Positions 35,702-44,848 of a stretch of 64,000 nt of DNA are shown here, in pieces. This DNA is from Sulfitobacter marinus (lineage in GTDB: Bacteria > Pseudomonadota > Alphaproteobacteria > Rhodobacterales > Rhodobacteraceae), in the NCBI RefSeq assembly GCF_900116285.1, contig NZ_FPAJ01000002.1, forward strand, positions 620,001-684,000. Reading direction: 5' to 3'. The position numbers and the translations under genes are program-made. Within the stretch, counting starts at the first letter, position 1; each line of letters begins with the position of its first letter. Under the pieces are notes generated by a model that was given only the letters and a program-made list of their open reading frames with translations, had not been told where the DNA came from and ran no database searches.

Positions 35702-37069
35702 TTAGCCAGCCCCGAATATTTCGCCTACAAATCCGGTTAGATCGCTCATGGTGTTAAGCGTTATGCCGTTTTTGCCCACGGGTTTTCCACCTGCGGGCGC
35801 AATGGCGCTGGTAAAACCAAGTTTTTGCGCTTCTTTCAACCTATTTTCCGTCTGAGTGGCGGGTCTTAGGGCACCTGACAGGCTTATTTCCCCGAAAACA
35901 ACTGTTTCCGCAGGCAACGCTACGTCCTCGCGGGCGCTGAGCAGGGCGGCGGCCACAGCCAGATCGGCGGCGGGTTCGGAAATCTTCATGCCGCCTGCGA
36001 CGTTCAGATAAACATCAAGCCCGGCAAATGGGATGCCGCAGCGCGCCTCGAGCACGGCTAGAATCATCGCCAGACGTCCGCCGTCCCAGCCCACAACCGT
36101 GCGCCGCGCCTGCGAATGGGGCGAGGGGGCAACGAGCGCCTGCAATTCGCACAAAACGGGCCGCGTCCCTTCGATACCCGCGAACACCACGGACCCTGCG
36201 GCAGGTTCGCCGCGTTCAGACAGGAAATGCGCGGAGGGGTTGGTAACCTCGGCCAGCCCTTGGCCGGTCATCTCGAACACGCCGATTTCGTCCGCAGGGC
36301 CAAAGCGGTTTTTGACGGCGCGCAGAATGCGGAACTGGTGGCCGCGTTCGCCTTCGAAATAGAGCACGGTATCGACCATATGTTCGACGACGCGGGGGCC
36401 TGCGATCTGGCCGTCTTTGGTGACGTGGCCGACAAGGATCACCGACACGCCGGTGCGTTTGGCGAAATTGGTCAGCTCATGCGCCGAGGCACGGACCTGC
36501 GACACCGAACCGGGCGCGCTTTCGACGTTGTCGGCCCACATGGTCTGGATGGAATCGATGATCGCCAGATCAGGGCGCTCGGCCTCGAGTGTGGTCAGGA
36601 TGTCGCGCAGGTTGGTTTCAGCGGCCAGTTTTACCGGCGCATCCGTCAGGCCCAACCGCTGCGCGCGCATGCGCACTTGTGCGGAGGCTTCTTCGCCGCT
36701 GACATAGATCGTTTTTAACCCGCTGCGGGCAAAATGCGCGGCAGCTTGCAACAGCAGGGTGGATTTCCCGATGCCCGGATCACCGCCCACCAGAATGGCT
36801 GATGCCGCCACCAACCCACCGCCCAGAACGCGGTCAAGTTCGGCAATGCCGGACTGGCTGCGCGGCGGCGGGGATTCTTTGGTGGTCAGGTCGGTGAGCA
36901 CCATGGCCGAGCCGCGTTTGGCCCCCAGTGTTTTGCTGGGCGGGCCGGCGGAGATGCCTTTGTCTTGCTCAATGGTGTTCCATTCGCCGCAGCCATCGCA
37001 GCGACCGGACCACTTGTTGAAACTCGCACCGCAAGACGTGCATGAAAATGTGACGGGGGTTTTTGCCAT
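35702..37069 (-). CDS. radA: DNA repair protein RadA
   Basis: RecA-like ATPase with an additional Lon-like domain that promotes branch migration and processing of recombination intermediates. It is 455 residues long. The N-terminal zinc finger uses Cys10, Cys13, Cys24 and Cys27 (CTSCGASF and GRCDGCGEW). Walker A GGDPGIGKS is at residues 95-103, the RadA motif KNRFGP is in the middle, and the C-terminal domain resembles Lon protease without its active site. It is followed 28 bases later by cvpA and preceded by the PqiA-like gene. Confidence 0.97.
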   Translation of the reverse strand: MAKTPVTFSCTSCGASFNKWSGRCDGCGEWNTIEQDKGISAGPPSKTLGAKRGSAMVLTDLTTKESPPPRSQSGIAELDRVLGGGLVAASAILVGGDPGIGKSTLLLQAAAHFARSGLKTIYVSGEEASAQVRMRAQRLGLTDAPVKLAAETNLRDILTTLEAERPDLAIIDSIQTMWADNVESAPGSVSQVRASAHELTNFAKRTGVSVILVGHVTKDGQIAGPRVVEHMVDTVLYFEGERGHQFRILRAVKNRFGPADEIGVFEMTGQGLAEVTNPSAHFLSERGEPAAGSVVFAGIEGTRPVLCELQALVAPSPHSQARRTVVGWDGGRLAMILAVLEARCGIPFAGLDVYLNVAGGMKISEPAADLAVAAALLSAREDVALPAETVVFGEISLSGALRPATQTENRLKEAQKLGFTSAIAPAGGKPVGKNGITLNTMSDLTGFVGEIFGAG

Positions 37070-37117
37070 GCGCCTTTTTGGCCGACAGCGCGGGCAAGGT
37101 CAAAGCAAAAGAATAGT

Positions 37118-37567
37118 TTAGGTGGCGGCTTCTTGCGCGGGTTGGTTTTGTTGAGTTTTCCGGGCGATCCACAGGGACATCAGGATGCAACCGGTAAAGA
37201 GATAAAGCCCCCAAGCCACTTCGATCCGGCCAAAGCCGATGCCCTTGGCCAGCGTGATATAAAGCGCGATCAAAAACACATCGGCCATGGCGAGTTTGCC
37301 GACGACTGCCAGCGCGGGCAGTGCGCGTGGGCCGAGCAGGTTGAATTGCACCAAGGCCAGCCCCAAGGTTTTCAGGTAGGGTGCGATGAAGGCAAAGACT
37401 GTCACGACCAGCGCCAGAAAAATGTCAGATGCCCAAAGCGCGCGAACCCCGCTGAAAACCGATATTTCAGTTAGGCCAAAGAGCGGCAGCACCCCCGCCC
37501 GCATCAGTGGTGCCGCCCAAGCGATGGGGTAGAGGATGAGCAGGGACAGGTTCAGCGCGCGTAGCAT
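37118..37567 (-). CDS. Paraquat-inducible protein A-like membrane protein
   Basis: A 149-residue protein with four predicted helices (LNLSLLILYPIAWAAPLM, DIFLALVVTVFAFIAPYLK, LALVQFNLL region and WGLYLFTGCILMSLWIA). The sequence VGKLAMADVFLIALYITLAKG is the signature of PqiA-domain proteins (compare MVEVFLLGVLVA-type signatures). Only one PqiA domain is present and the zinc-binding Cys motif is missing, so it is a single-domain short form. It is upstream of radA with a 48-base gap, in the same direction, and probably co-transcribed. Function beyond membrane/lipid homeostasis is not known. Confidence 0.82.
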   Translation of the reverse strand: MLRALNLSLLILYPIAWAAPLMRAGVLPLFGLTEISVFSGVRALWASDIFLALVVTVFAFIAPYLKTLGLALVQFNLLGPRALPALAVVGKLAMADVFLIALYITLAKGIGFGRIEVAWGLYLFTGCILMSLWIARKTQQNQPAQEAAT

Positions 37568-37636
37568 GGGGGTGTCTTAAGGCAGGAGGCGCATGCGCGC
37601 CATTTGATTTTTGCGATCTGCTGGATGCAGATCGGT

Positions 37637-37669
37637 GCCTTCGGCGAGGATATTTAAGAGCCAGAGAAG
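37637..37669 (+). repeat. Dispersed 33-bp repeat, copy D
   Basis: Full-length copy: GCCTTCGGCGAGGATATTT, AAG, AGCCAGAGAAG. It lies in the gap between leftward alr and the leftward PqiA-like gene, in the opposite orientation to both. Confidence 0.9.
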
Positions 37670-37803
37670 AGGAAGGGCCGAAGCTGTTCGTCGCGGGCAG
37701 TGGACGTTTGGGCGGTGGTGAGCATCAGGGCCACCAACGCGGGGTCAAGTTCGCGGCAGCATGCCGGTTGTGGCGATGTGCGCCACTAGTGCCGTAAGAT
37801 AGA

Positions 37804-38838
37804 TTACGTTAGATATACCCGATCATAGCGCGCACTAAGTGATGTCAGGATTTCATACCCAATGGTGCCGGCGAATTTCGCAATGGTGTCAACGGATTGA
37901 TGCTGGCCTATCAGTTGCAGCTGCGCGGGGGTATCGTCTAGATCGGTGACATCTACGGTGATCAGATCCATTGACACGCGGCCCACCACGGGCAGCTTGC
38001 GCCCTTCATGCGTCAGGGTTGCACCGCTGCCCATGGCGCGGATCAAGCCATCCGCGTAGCCGCCAGACACGGTAGCGATCTGCGAGGGGCGCGCCGCTGT
38101 CCACGCACAGCTATAGCCGACAGAATCCCCCTGATCCACATCGCGGACTTGAATGACTGGCAGATCGAGGGTGATCACAGGGCGGGCATCGATAAAGGGC
38201 AAACCGCCATACAGCCCGATGCCGGGGCGGGTCAGGTCAAAATGATAGTCTTTGCCCAGCAGGATGCCGCCGGTGGCGCTGAGAGACAGGGGTACCTCGA
38301 CGCCGGCGGTCATCTCGCGGAAGACTTCAAGCTGGGCGGCGTTCATGGGATGGCCGGGGTCATCTGCACAGGCCAGATGGGATATGACCATGACCGGGTT
38401 TTGCGACAATGCGATGTCGCGCAGCGCGCTCCATTCGGCAGGGTCCATGCCAAGCCGGTTCATGCCTGTGTTCAGTTGAATGCCAAAGGGGTGGCCGGGC
38501 AGGGTTTCGACATGGCCGATCATCTGATCGACGGAATTGATCATCGGGGTCAGGTTGGCCTGACCGATCATATCAGCGTCACCGGGCATATGGCCGGAAA
38601 AAACGCTGATGCGGGGGCCTGACCCCAGCACGCGGCGCAGGGCGACACCTTCTTCGGCGACGGCAACAAAGAATTCGCGTGCCCCTTCGGCAGCAAGGGC
38701 GGGGGCCACGCGGTCAATACCCAAGCCGTAGGCGTTCGCCTTGACGACGGCACCGGTTTCACAACCGCTCAGGCGGTTCAGCGCGTGCCAATTGGCGGTC
38801 AGCGCCTTGAGATCAATGGTAAGCTTAGCTGTTGTCAT
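37804..38838 (-). CDS. alr: Alanine racemase
   Basis: PLP-dependent enzyme that makes D-alanine for peptidoglycan. It is 344 residues from the ATG at 38838 ([13 protein letters not shown]). The PLP lysine is Lys33 in [10 protein letters not shown], and the phosphate-binding and substrate motifs ([24 protein letters not shown]) are present. The catalytic tyrosine is in [10 protein letters not shown] 13-codon upstream extension to 38877 is open but not family-like. In related genomes it lies directly downstream of dnaB; here two rightward genes separate them. Confidence 0.96.
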   Translation of the reverse strand: MTTAKLTIDLKALTANWHALNRLSGCETGAVVKANAYGLGIDRVAPALAAEGAREFFVAVAEEGVALRRVLGSGPRISVFSGHMPGDADMIGQANLTPMINSVDQMIGHVETLPGHPFGIQLNTGMNRLGMDPAEWSALRDIALSQNPVMVISHLACADDPGHPMNAAQLEVFREMTAGVEVPLSLSATGGILLGKDYHFDLTRPGIGLYGGLPFIDARPVITLDLPVIQVRDVDQGDSVGYSCAWTAARPSQIATVSGGYADGLIRAMGSGATLTHEGRKLPVVGRVSMDLITVDVTDLDDTPAQLQLIGQHQSVDTIAKFAGTIGYEILTSLSARYDRVYLT

Positions 38839-39170
38839 GGTTTTTGTTTCGACCGGATGTGCGCCCGCGTCAAGCACCAGACCGCAAGAGGCGCGTGAAA
38901 TCGCTCAGATTATGGTGCATCGGTGCGGCCCTTTGAGGGGGAAAAGATGTTATGCCACGCGGGCAAGACATAAAACTGCAATGCTATGGGTGATAAGGGG
39001 GCCATAGAAACTATGGGGGCCGATCGGTGCCGGGTCTTGCCTTGTGGCCTTGTGTAGTGCCGCAGCGGCATTTTCGTGTTTGTCTTGCAGGATGAAACGA
39101 ACTCGGTAGCTTGCTCCTGACAATAGTCAGGGTGCGCAAAGTGCTCGGTTCAAAAAGGGAGGAACCAACA
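38839..39170. other. Divergent gap between alr and the hydrolase gene
   Basis: Contains two small stem-loops: CCATAG-AAA-CTATGG at 39002-39016, and TGCCG-CAG-CGGCA at 39058-39070 followed by TTTT, a possible rightward terminator or attenuator. GGGAGGA just before 39171 is the ribosome binding site of the hydrolase gene. Promoters for both directions must lie here but I could not fix them. Confidence 0.5.
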
Positions 39171-40499
39171 ATGTTGTTCAAAGGATCTAAACTCATACCC
39201 GCGGTTACGGTCATTGCAGGCGTCGCCGCGCCGATGGCTTGGGCGGAAAACCGGGTCGATACGCAATTACCCAACGCGCCGGAACTGGCCGCGTATGGTG
39301 AGATGGCGGTTGGCGTGCGCCAGATCGATCTGGTTCATGCCGACCAGATCAATATTCTTGCAATCGATCCCGCTGCAGACAAGCCCGAGACGCTGCCGAC
39401 CTATGATCGCCCGCTGGCGGTTGAGGTCTGGTATCCGGCCGCCAATGGGGCCACCGGCGACACCGCGTTCAACGCATATCTGCGCGATGGGACAACCGAA
39501 GTCACGCTGAACGGTCAGGCGATGCGCAATGCAGATCCGGCGGCGGGTGCGGCTTACCCACTGGTGATCGTATCCCACGGCTATCCGGGCAACCGCTTTT
39601 TAATGTCGCATCTTGCGGAAAACATTGCCTCCAAAGGCTATGTGGTGGCTGCGATTGATCACACGGATTCGACCTATCGCACCAAGGCGGCGTTCGGGTC
39701 GACATTGGTTAACCGGTCCTTGGATCAGTTGTTTGTGCTGGATGAAATGGCGCGGCTGTCCGCTGACGACGGATCGTTCCTGAACGGTTTGGTTAACGCC
39801 GATACCGCTGGCATCGTGGGCTATTCGATGGGCGGGTATGGCGCGATTATCACCTCTGGTGGTGGCGTGACCGAAGGTTCAGTCGCCTATAGCTGGGGCG
39901 GCCCGCACGGGACTTTGGCGATCCACCAAGCCGGGACTGACACGCATAACGCACTGCCCGATCCCCGCATCAAAACCGCCGTGGCGATTGGCCCTTGGGG
40001 CATGAACACCGGGTTCTGGAATGCCGAAGGATTGTCTGGCATCAAAATTCCGATGCTGTTCATGGCCGGATCGCAAGACATGACATCGCTGTATGAAAAA
40101 GGTGTCCGCGCGATCTGGGAAAACGCGAGCAATACCAATCGCAGCCTGCTGACATTCGAAAACGCGGGCCATAATGCGGCGGCACCGATCCCGGCACCTG
40201 CGGAATCCTACCGCCACGACGAAGGATTGGGCTTTAACGTCTCGGCGCATTACACCGATCCGGTTTGGGATCAGGCGCGCATGAACAACATCACCCAGCA
40301 TTTCGTGACCGCTTGGATGGATAACTACCTCAAGGGCGACGCGACCGCGGGCGAATACCTTGATCTGGTTGAGAATTCCAATGATGGGGTGTGGTCCATG
40401 AACGATGATGGCACGCCCAAGGAAGATCACAGCTATTGGAAAGGGTTCGACAAGGACACTGCCAAGGGTTTACGCTTTGAGGTCAAAGCACCTGAGTAA
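39171..40499 (+). CDS. Secreted alpha/beta hydrolase (dienelactone/PAF-acetylhydrolase type)
   Basis: A 442-residue protein with a Sec signal peptide (LIPAVTVIAGVAAPMAWA, then EN; cleavage about residue 26). The alpha/beta-hydrolase fold is recognised by the strand motif LVIVSHGYPGNRFLMSHLAE, the nucleophile elbow GYSMGG (Ser), a possible acid in AGSQDM and the histidine in FENAGHNAAA. The family is related to dienelactone hydrolases and platelet-activating-factor-acetylhydrolase-like esterases. The substrate is unknown. I chose the ATG at 39171 with the GGGAGGA site. It forms a two-gene unit with the next gene. Confidence 0.85.
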   Translation: MLFKGSKLIPAVTVIAGVAAPMAWAENRVDTQLPNAPELAAYGEMAVGVRQIDLVHADQINILAIDPAADKPETLPTYDRPLAVEVWYPAANGATGDTAFNAYLRDGTTEVTLNGQAMRNADPAAGAAYPLVIVSHGYPGNRFLMSHLAENIASKGYVVAAIDHTDSTYRTKAAFGSTLVNRSLDQLFVLDEMARLSADDGSFLNGLVNADTAGIVGYSMGGYGAIITSGGGVTEGSVAYSWGGPHGTLAIHQAGTDTHNALPDPRIKTAVAIGPWGMNTGFWNAEGLSGIKIPMLFMAGSQDMTSLYEKGVRAIWENASNTNRSLLTFENAGHNAAAPIPAPAESYRHDEGLGFNVSAHYTDPVWDQARMNNITQHFVTAWMDNYLKGDATAGEYLDLVENSNDGVWSMNDDGTPKEDHSYWKGFDKDTAKGLRFEVKAPE

Positions 40500-40518
40500 A
40501 CCTGAAAAGGAAAAGCTG

Positions 40519-41244
40519 ATGACGCGACTGCGCATCATGTTTTCGCACGCTGCCGTCGCCCTATTGGCGGTGGCGTGCGGTGTTGGCGTGATAGCGCTGA
40601 CGATTTACGCCCCCGTTTGGGTTTGGGCGCTGGTCCCCTTGGGGATCGGCGCGCAGATGCTGAACGAATACAATCTGCACCGCTATGTATTCCACCTGCC
40701 GCCGCCCAAGCAGCAATGGGCGTTTGATCTGCTTTATGTCGCGCATTACGGCCACCATGATTTTCCCACAAACACGCGGCTGTTTTTCGTCCCGATCTGG
40801 GTCGCCTTGCCGATGTTGGTTGTGAACAGCTTGGCTTTATGGGCGGTCTTGGCGCTGCTTGGTGTCGCGCAGGCGCTTTGGATCGCGGTTGCCGTTGTGC
40901 CCGTGGGCGGGGTGCTGACATTTCTGGCATACGAATGGTTTCACATGACAGCACATTTGAACCTGCCCAAAACGCGGATTGAGCGTTATGTGACCACGCT
41001 GCACAATCAGCATCATTTCCGTGACTTCAGCAAATGGTTCCACGTCAGCCCCGGCGGCGAAGTGATCGACCGCGCAATGGGCACCGCGATTGACCGCGAT
41101 GCTTTGAAACACCAGCAACGTATTGAATTTATCCGTACCTTGGGCCTGCGCCCCGACGATCCGCGCCTTGTTGCGGCGCGGGGCCGGTTTGCGGCGAAAT
41201 ACAGCCTAACCGACGCAGAGATTGCCCGCGCGGCGGTGGTGTGA
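40519..41244 (+). CDS. Fatty acid hydroxylase superfamily membrane protein
   Basis: A 241-residue membrane protein of the sterol desaturase/fatty acid hydroxylase superfamily. The His-box motifs of the di-iron site are visible in order: HRYVFH, HYGHHDFP, FHMTAHL and HNQHHF. Two or three hydrophobic segments precede and surround them (AVALLAVACGVGVIALTIY, LGIGAQML). Such enzymes hydroxylate or desaturate lipids, sterols or carotenoids using O2; the substrate here is unknown. The ATG at 40519 follows AAAAGGA. It lies 19 bases after the hydrolase gene. Confidence 0.85.
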   Translation: MTRLRIMFSHAAVALLAVACGVGVIALTIYAPVWVWALVPLGIGAQMLNEYNLHRYVFHLPPPKQQWAFDLLYVAHYGHHDFPTNTRLFFVPIWVALPMLVVNSLALWAVLALLGVAQALWIAVAVVPVGGVLTFLAYEWFHMTAHLNLPKTRIERYVTTLHNQHHFRDFSKWFHVSPGGEVIDRAMGTAIDRDALKHQQRIEFIRTLGLRPDDPRLVAARGRFAAKYSLTDAEIARAAVV

Positions 41245-41282
41245 TCTGATTTTAAAGGCTGATTAAGGCAGAGCCGGTGGGA

Positions 41283-42782
41283 TCAGAACTCCTGATCGCC
41301 GCCATCGTTGTTTTGCCATGGCTTCACCAAGTTGCCAAAGCGGGTAAAGCGTCCCTCAAAGCTGAGATCGACCGTGCCAATCGGCCCGTGCCGCTGCTTG
41401 CCGATCACAACTTCGGCGCGGCCGTGCAGACGCTCCATCTCTTCTTGCCAGATCGCCATCTTGTCCAGCTCGTGATCGCCGGGTTTTTCGCGTTCTTTGT
41501 AGTATTCTTCGCGGAACACGAACATGACGACGTCCGCATCCTGTTCGATCGACCCGGATTCACGCAAATCCGACAGCTGCGGGCGTTTGTCTTCGCGGTT
41601 TTCCACCTGGCGCGACAGCTGGGACAGGGCGATCACGGGAATGTCTAATTCCTTGGCGATGGCCTTTAGGCCCATGGTGATCTCGGAAATCTCGTTCACA
41701 CGGTTGTCGCTTTTGCCTGTGCCACGCACCAGCTGAAGATAGTCGATGATCAACACATCCAACCCGTGCGTCCGTTTAAGCCGCCGCGCACGTGCGGCCA
41801 GTTGGCTGATCGGCAGGGCGGGCGTATCATCGATATATAGCGGGCAGGCCTCAAGCGCCTTGGCGGCATCCACGAAACGGCGGAATTCGACTTCGGTCAT
41901 GTCACCTGAGCGGATCTGCTGCGAGGGGATCTCCGATGCTTCGGACAGGATCCGCGCGGCAAGCTGCTCGGCGCTCATCTCAAGGCTATAAAAGCCCACA
42001 ACGCCGCCATCTACAGCGCCTTCGGTGCCATCATGCAAGATGCCGCGGCGATAGGCCTTGGCCACGTTAAAGGCGATGTTGGTGGCAAGCGACGTTTTAC
42101 CCATCGAGGGACGACCGGCGAGGATCAAAAGGTCAGAGCGGTGCAAGCCCCCCAGTTTTTTATCCATATCGATCAGGCCCGTAGAGACGCCCGACAGGCC
42201 CCCGTCGCGCTGATAGGCAGCGTTGGCCACGTTAACCGCATCCGTGACCGCCTTGAGAAAGCTTTGAAATCCGCTTTCTGTCTGGCCTTGCTCGGCCAGC
42301 TTGTACAGTTGCTGTTCCGCCTCGACGATCTGCTCACGCGGTTCTGACATCACGTCGACCTGCGCGGCCTTGGCGGAAATGTCTCGGCCCAGCTGGATCA
42401 AATCGCGGCGCACCGCCAGATCATAGATCATCTGCGCATAATCACGCACCGCAAAGGCGCTGATCGCAGCACCGGCAAGACGCACCAGATAGGCGGGCCC
42501 GCCCAGTTCTTTTAGCCCTTCGTCATCCTCCATAAACGCCTTGAGCGTGACGGGGGAGGCAAGGTTGTTTTTCGCAATCCGCGCGCTGGCAATTTCGAAA
42601 ATCCGGGCGTGAACGGGGTCGTAAAAATGCTTGGGGCCGATGATCGACGCGACACGGTCGTAGATATCGTTATTGGTCAGAATCGCGCCCAGCAGTTGCT
42701 GCTCGGCCTCGATCGAATGGGGCATGGTTTCGGGTGCTTGAACCGTCAGATCACTGGTGTTGATGCTGGAAATCTCGTTCAT
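41283..42782 (-). CDS. dnaB: Replicative DNA helicase
   Basis: Hexameric helicase that unwinds DNA at the replication fork. It is 499 residues long. The N-terminal domain begins about residue 20 (PHSIEAEQQLLGAIL), and the RecA-like C-terminal domain has Walker A GRPSMGKTS at 223-231, the LIIDYLQLV Walker B, and the DLRESGSIEQDADVV motif with the arginine finger region. There is no intein. It is leftward, convergent with the FA-hydroxylase gene 38 bases away, and upstream of alr once the two inserted genes are ignored. Confidence 0.97.
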   Translation of the reverse strand: MNEISSINTSDLTVQAPETMPHSIEAEQQLLGAILTNNDIYDRVASIIGPKHFYDPVHARIFEIASARIAKNNLASPVTLKAFMEDDEGLKELGGPAYLVRLAGAAISAFAVRDYAQMIYDLAVRRDLIQLGRDISAKAAQVDVMSEPREQIVEAEQQLYKLAEQGQTESGFQSFLKAVTDAVNVANAAYQRDGGLSGVSTGLIDMDKKLGGLHRSDLLILAGRPSMGKTSLATNIAFNVAKAYRRGILHDGTEGAVDGGVVGFYSLEMSAEQLAARILSEASEIPSQQIRSGDMTEVEFRRFVDAAKALEACPLYIDDTPALPISQLAARARRLKRTHGLDVLIIDYLQLVRGTGKSDNRVNEISEITMGLKAIAKELDIPVIALSQLSRQVENREDKRPQLSDLRESGSIEQDADVVMFVFREEYYKEREKPGDHELDKMAIWQEEMERLHGRAEVVIGKQRHGPIGTVDLSFEGRFTRFGNLVKPWQNNDGGDQEF

Positions 42783-42949
42783 TTACCTTGTACCCCACTG
42801 ATTGTGCCCCGGAACCTCGGACTTAACCGAACCGATAGGGCCGCTGCAAATTGTATAAGATTGTATAACTTGTGGATAACCCTGCGGTAGCCAAATCATA
42901 CAGCATTTTGCGGAAAATAATAGACCAACTACCAGATGGGGTAGGGGCT

Positions 42950-43630
42950 TTATGATTTTTTCCGCGCGTCCTGCCATTCCTTGGGGGCATTCAAAAACAC
43001 TTCAACCTCGCTTAGGGTTTCTGCATCAAACGATTTTTGGGCTTTGGCCTCGGCCAGAACATCCCACCAAGTGCACAGGCTGTGCAGGCTAACGCCATGG
43101 TCGCCCAAGGTCTTTTCGGTTTGCGGAAAGATGCCGTAGTAAAAGATCACAGCCGTATGTGCACAGGTGGCCCCGGTCTCACGGATTGCATCGACAAAGC
43201 TGATTTTTGATCCGCCATCGGTGGTCAAATCTTCGACCAGCAAAACACGCTGGCCTTCGGTCATTTCCCCTTCGATGCGCGCGTTCCGGCCATAGCCTTT
43301 GGGCTTTTTGCGCACATAGGTCATGGGCAGGGCCATCCGTTCGGCAACCATCGCGGCAAAGGGGATGCCGGCCGTTTCGCCGCCTGCGATATTGTCAAAT
43401 GCCTCGAACCCGGCCTCGCGCATGACGGTGACGGTCAGAAAATCCATCAAGGTCGCCCGAATGCGCGGATAGCTGATTAGCTTACGGCAATCGATATACG
43501 TCGGGCTTGGAAGGCCCGAGGCCAGCGTAAACGGCTCTGCAGCGTTAAAATGCACAGCCTTAATCTCTAGCAGCATCCGCGCCGTCAAACGCGCCATTTC
43601 GGTAGAATCGGGATAGCTGGTCGGGATCAT
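42950..43630 (-). CDS. pyrE: Orotate phosphoribosyltransferase
   Basis: Converts orotate and PRPP to orotidine monophosphate in pyrimidine synthesis. It is 226 residues long. The PRPP motif [14 protein letters not shown], the [10 protein letters not shown] flexible loop and the orotate-site region TIDCRKL-like [11 protein letters not shown] are present. It is leftward, downstream of pyrC and separated from it by 86 bases that hold repeat copy E. The pair pyrC-pyrE is conserved in this lineage. Confidence 0.96.
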   Translation of the reverse strand: MIPTSYPDSTEMARLTARMLLEIKAVHFNAAEPFTLASGLPSPTYIDCRKLISYPRIRATLMDFLTVTVMREAGFEAFDNIAGGETAGIPFAAMVAERMALPMTYVRKKPKGYGRNARIEGEMTEGQRVLLVEDLTTDGGSKISFVDAIRETGATCAHTAVIFYYGIFPQTEKTLGDHGVSLHSLCTWWDVLAEAKAQKSFDAETLSEVEVFLNAPKEWQDARKKS

Positions 43631-43660
43631 CTGGGTCTCTTTCTTCTAGGGGGCCTATGG

Positions 43661-43693
43661 CTTCTCTGGCTTTCAAATATCCTCGCCGAAGGC
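43661..43693 (-). repeat. Dispersed 33-bp repeat, copy E
   Basis: Full-length copy on the leftward strand (GCCTTCGGCGAGGATATTT, spacer, AAGCCAGAGAAG), located between pyrC and pyrE and in the same orientation as both genes. It sits in a 86-base gap and does not disrupt either frame. Confidence 0.9.
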
Positions 43694-43716
43694 ATAAAGT
43701 CTATGCCAATGGCCGT

Positions 43717-44757
43717 TCAATCTAAAGCAGCGCTCCAATTTAGCGGCATCATCGGATCAAACACGGTTACAGGCCCTTCGGGCGTGTCTATGTGGTCGGG
43801 GTATGTGGCAGGCGTGCGGGTCAATGTCATGGTTTGGCTGTTTGCGGGCAATCCGTAGAACGCAGGACCGTTCAGCGATGCGAAGCCTTCAAGCTTGTCC
43901 AGCGCGCCGTCTTGTTCGAACACTTCCGCAAGGATCGACATGGTGTTGGGCGCGGTAAAACACCCAGCACAGCCGCAGGGCAGCAATTTATTGGCATCCG
44001 TATGGGGGGCTGAATCCGTTCCGAGGAAAAAACGTGCATCGCCCGATGTCGCCGCTTTGCGCAGCGCCAGCCGGTGGGCTTCGCGTTTGGCAACAGGCAG
44101 GCAATAGTAATGCGGCTTGATCCCCCCGGCGAGGATATGATTGCGATTGATGACCAGATGATGGGTGGTGATCGTCGCGCCCAGATTCTCGCGCGCCGAG
44201 CTTACGTAATCGGCGGCATCCGCTGTGGTAATATGCTCCATCACCACCTTAAGTCCTTGGTGACGTTTGCGGATCGGGTCCATCACACGCTCAATAAACA
44301 CGGCCTCGCGGTCAAAGATATCAACTGCTGGGTCAGTCACTTCGCCATGGGTACACAAGGGCAGGCCAATTTCTGCCATGCGTTCCAGCACAGGGGCGAC
44401 CTTGTCGAAATCCGTGACACCGCTGGCCGAATTGGTGGTTGCACCGGCAGGGTAAAGTTTGACGGCGGTGATCAAACCGCTGGCATGGGCCGCCGCGACA
44501 TCGTCTGGATCGGTATCCTCGGTCAGGTACAGCGTCATCAGAGGCGTAAAATCGGCACCTTCGGGTAGGGCGGCCATAATCCGATCGCGGTAGGCTGCTG
44601 CATCCGCACCGCGCACCACCGGAGGCACCAGATTTGGCATGATGATGGCACGGGCGAAATGGGCCGTGGTATGCGGCAGCACCGCGCGCAGCATATTTTC
44701 GTCACGCAGGTGCAGGTGCCAATCATCGGGGCGTCGAAGCGTCAGTGTCTGTGTCAT
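43717..44757 (-). CDS. pyrC: Dihydroorotase
   Basis: Zinc amidohydrolase that cyclises carbamoyl aspartate to dihydroorotate. It is 346 residues long, of the class II (E. coli PyrC-like) type. The metal motif DWHLHLRD has His14 and His16, the carboxylated lysine is in TAVKLYPAG, further ligands are in [21 protein letters not shown] and HHLVINRNH, and the catalytic Asp is in GTDSAPHT. It precedes pyrE leftward. Confidence 0.96.
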   Translation of the reverse strand: MTQTLTLRRPDDWHLHLRDENMLRAVLPHTTAHFARAIIMPNLVPPVVRGADAAAYRDRIMAALPEGADFTPLMTLYLTEDTDPDDVAAAHASGLITAVKLYPAGATTNSASGVTDFDKVAPVLERMAEIGLPLCTHGEVTDPAVDIFDREAVFIERVMDPIRKRHQGLKVVMEHITTADAADYVSSARENLGATITTHHLVINRNHILAGGIKPHYYCLPVAKREAHRLALRKAATSGDARFFLGTDSAPHTDANKLLPCGCAGCFTAPNTMSILAEVFEQDGALDKLEGFASLNGPAFYGLPANSQTMTLTRTPATYPDHIDTPEGPVTVFDPMMPLNWSAALD

Positions 44758-44805
44758 GGCGATCAGCTAGCACAGAGGTCTGATCCGCGCCAGAGGGCAT
44801 GAAAA

Positions 44806-44829
44806 TTACCCCGCAGGCTGTACGCGGGG
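44806..44829 (-). terminator. Stem-loop terminator of the leftward gene at 44849
   Basis: CCCCGC at 44809-44814 and GCGGGG at 44824-44829 form a six-base GC stem. Read leftward it is followed by TAATTTT, a short U-rich tail, which fits termination of the uncharacterised leftward gene just upstream. Confidence 0.6.
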
Positions 44830-44848
44830 CCCGTACACGCGTCGCGCC

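Noticed and set aside
37670..37790. Leftward open stretch reading CRELDPALVALMLTT... between alr and the PqiA-like gene, ending in repeat copy D
   Set aside because: No start codon with a ribosome binding site after the upstream stop, and too short to identify; might be a gene remnant but cannot be supported.
44120..44145. CCCCCGGCGAGGATATGA inside pyrC resembling the repeat
   Set aside because: Short match within conserved pyrC codons, lacking the AAGCCAGAGAAG part.
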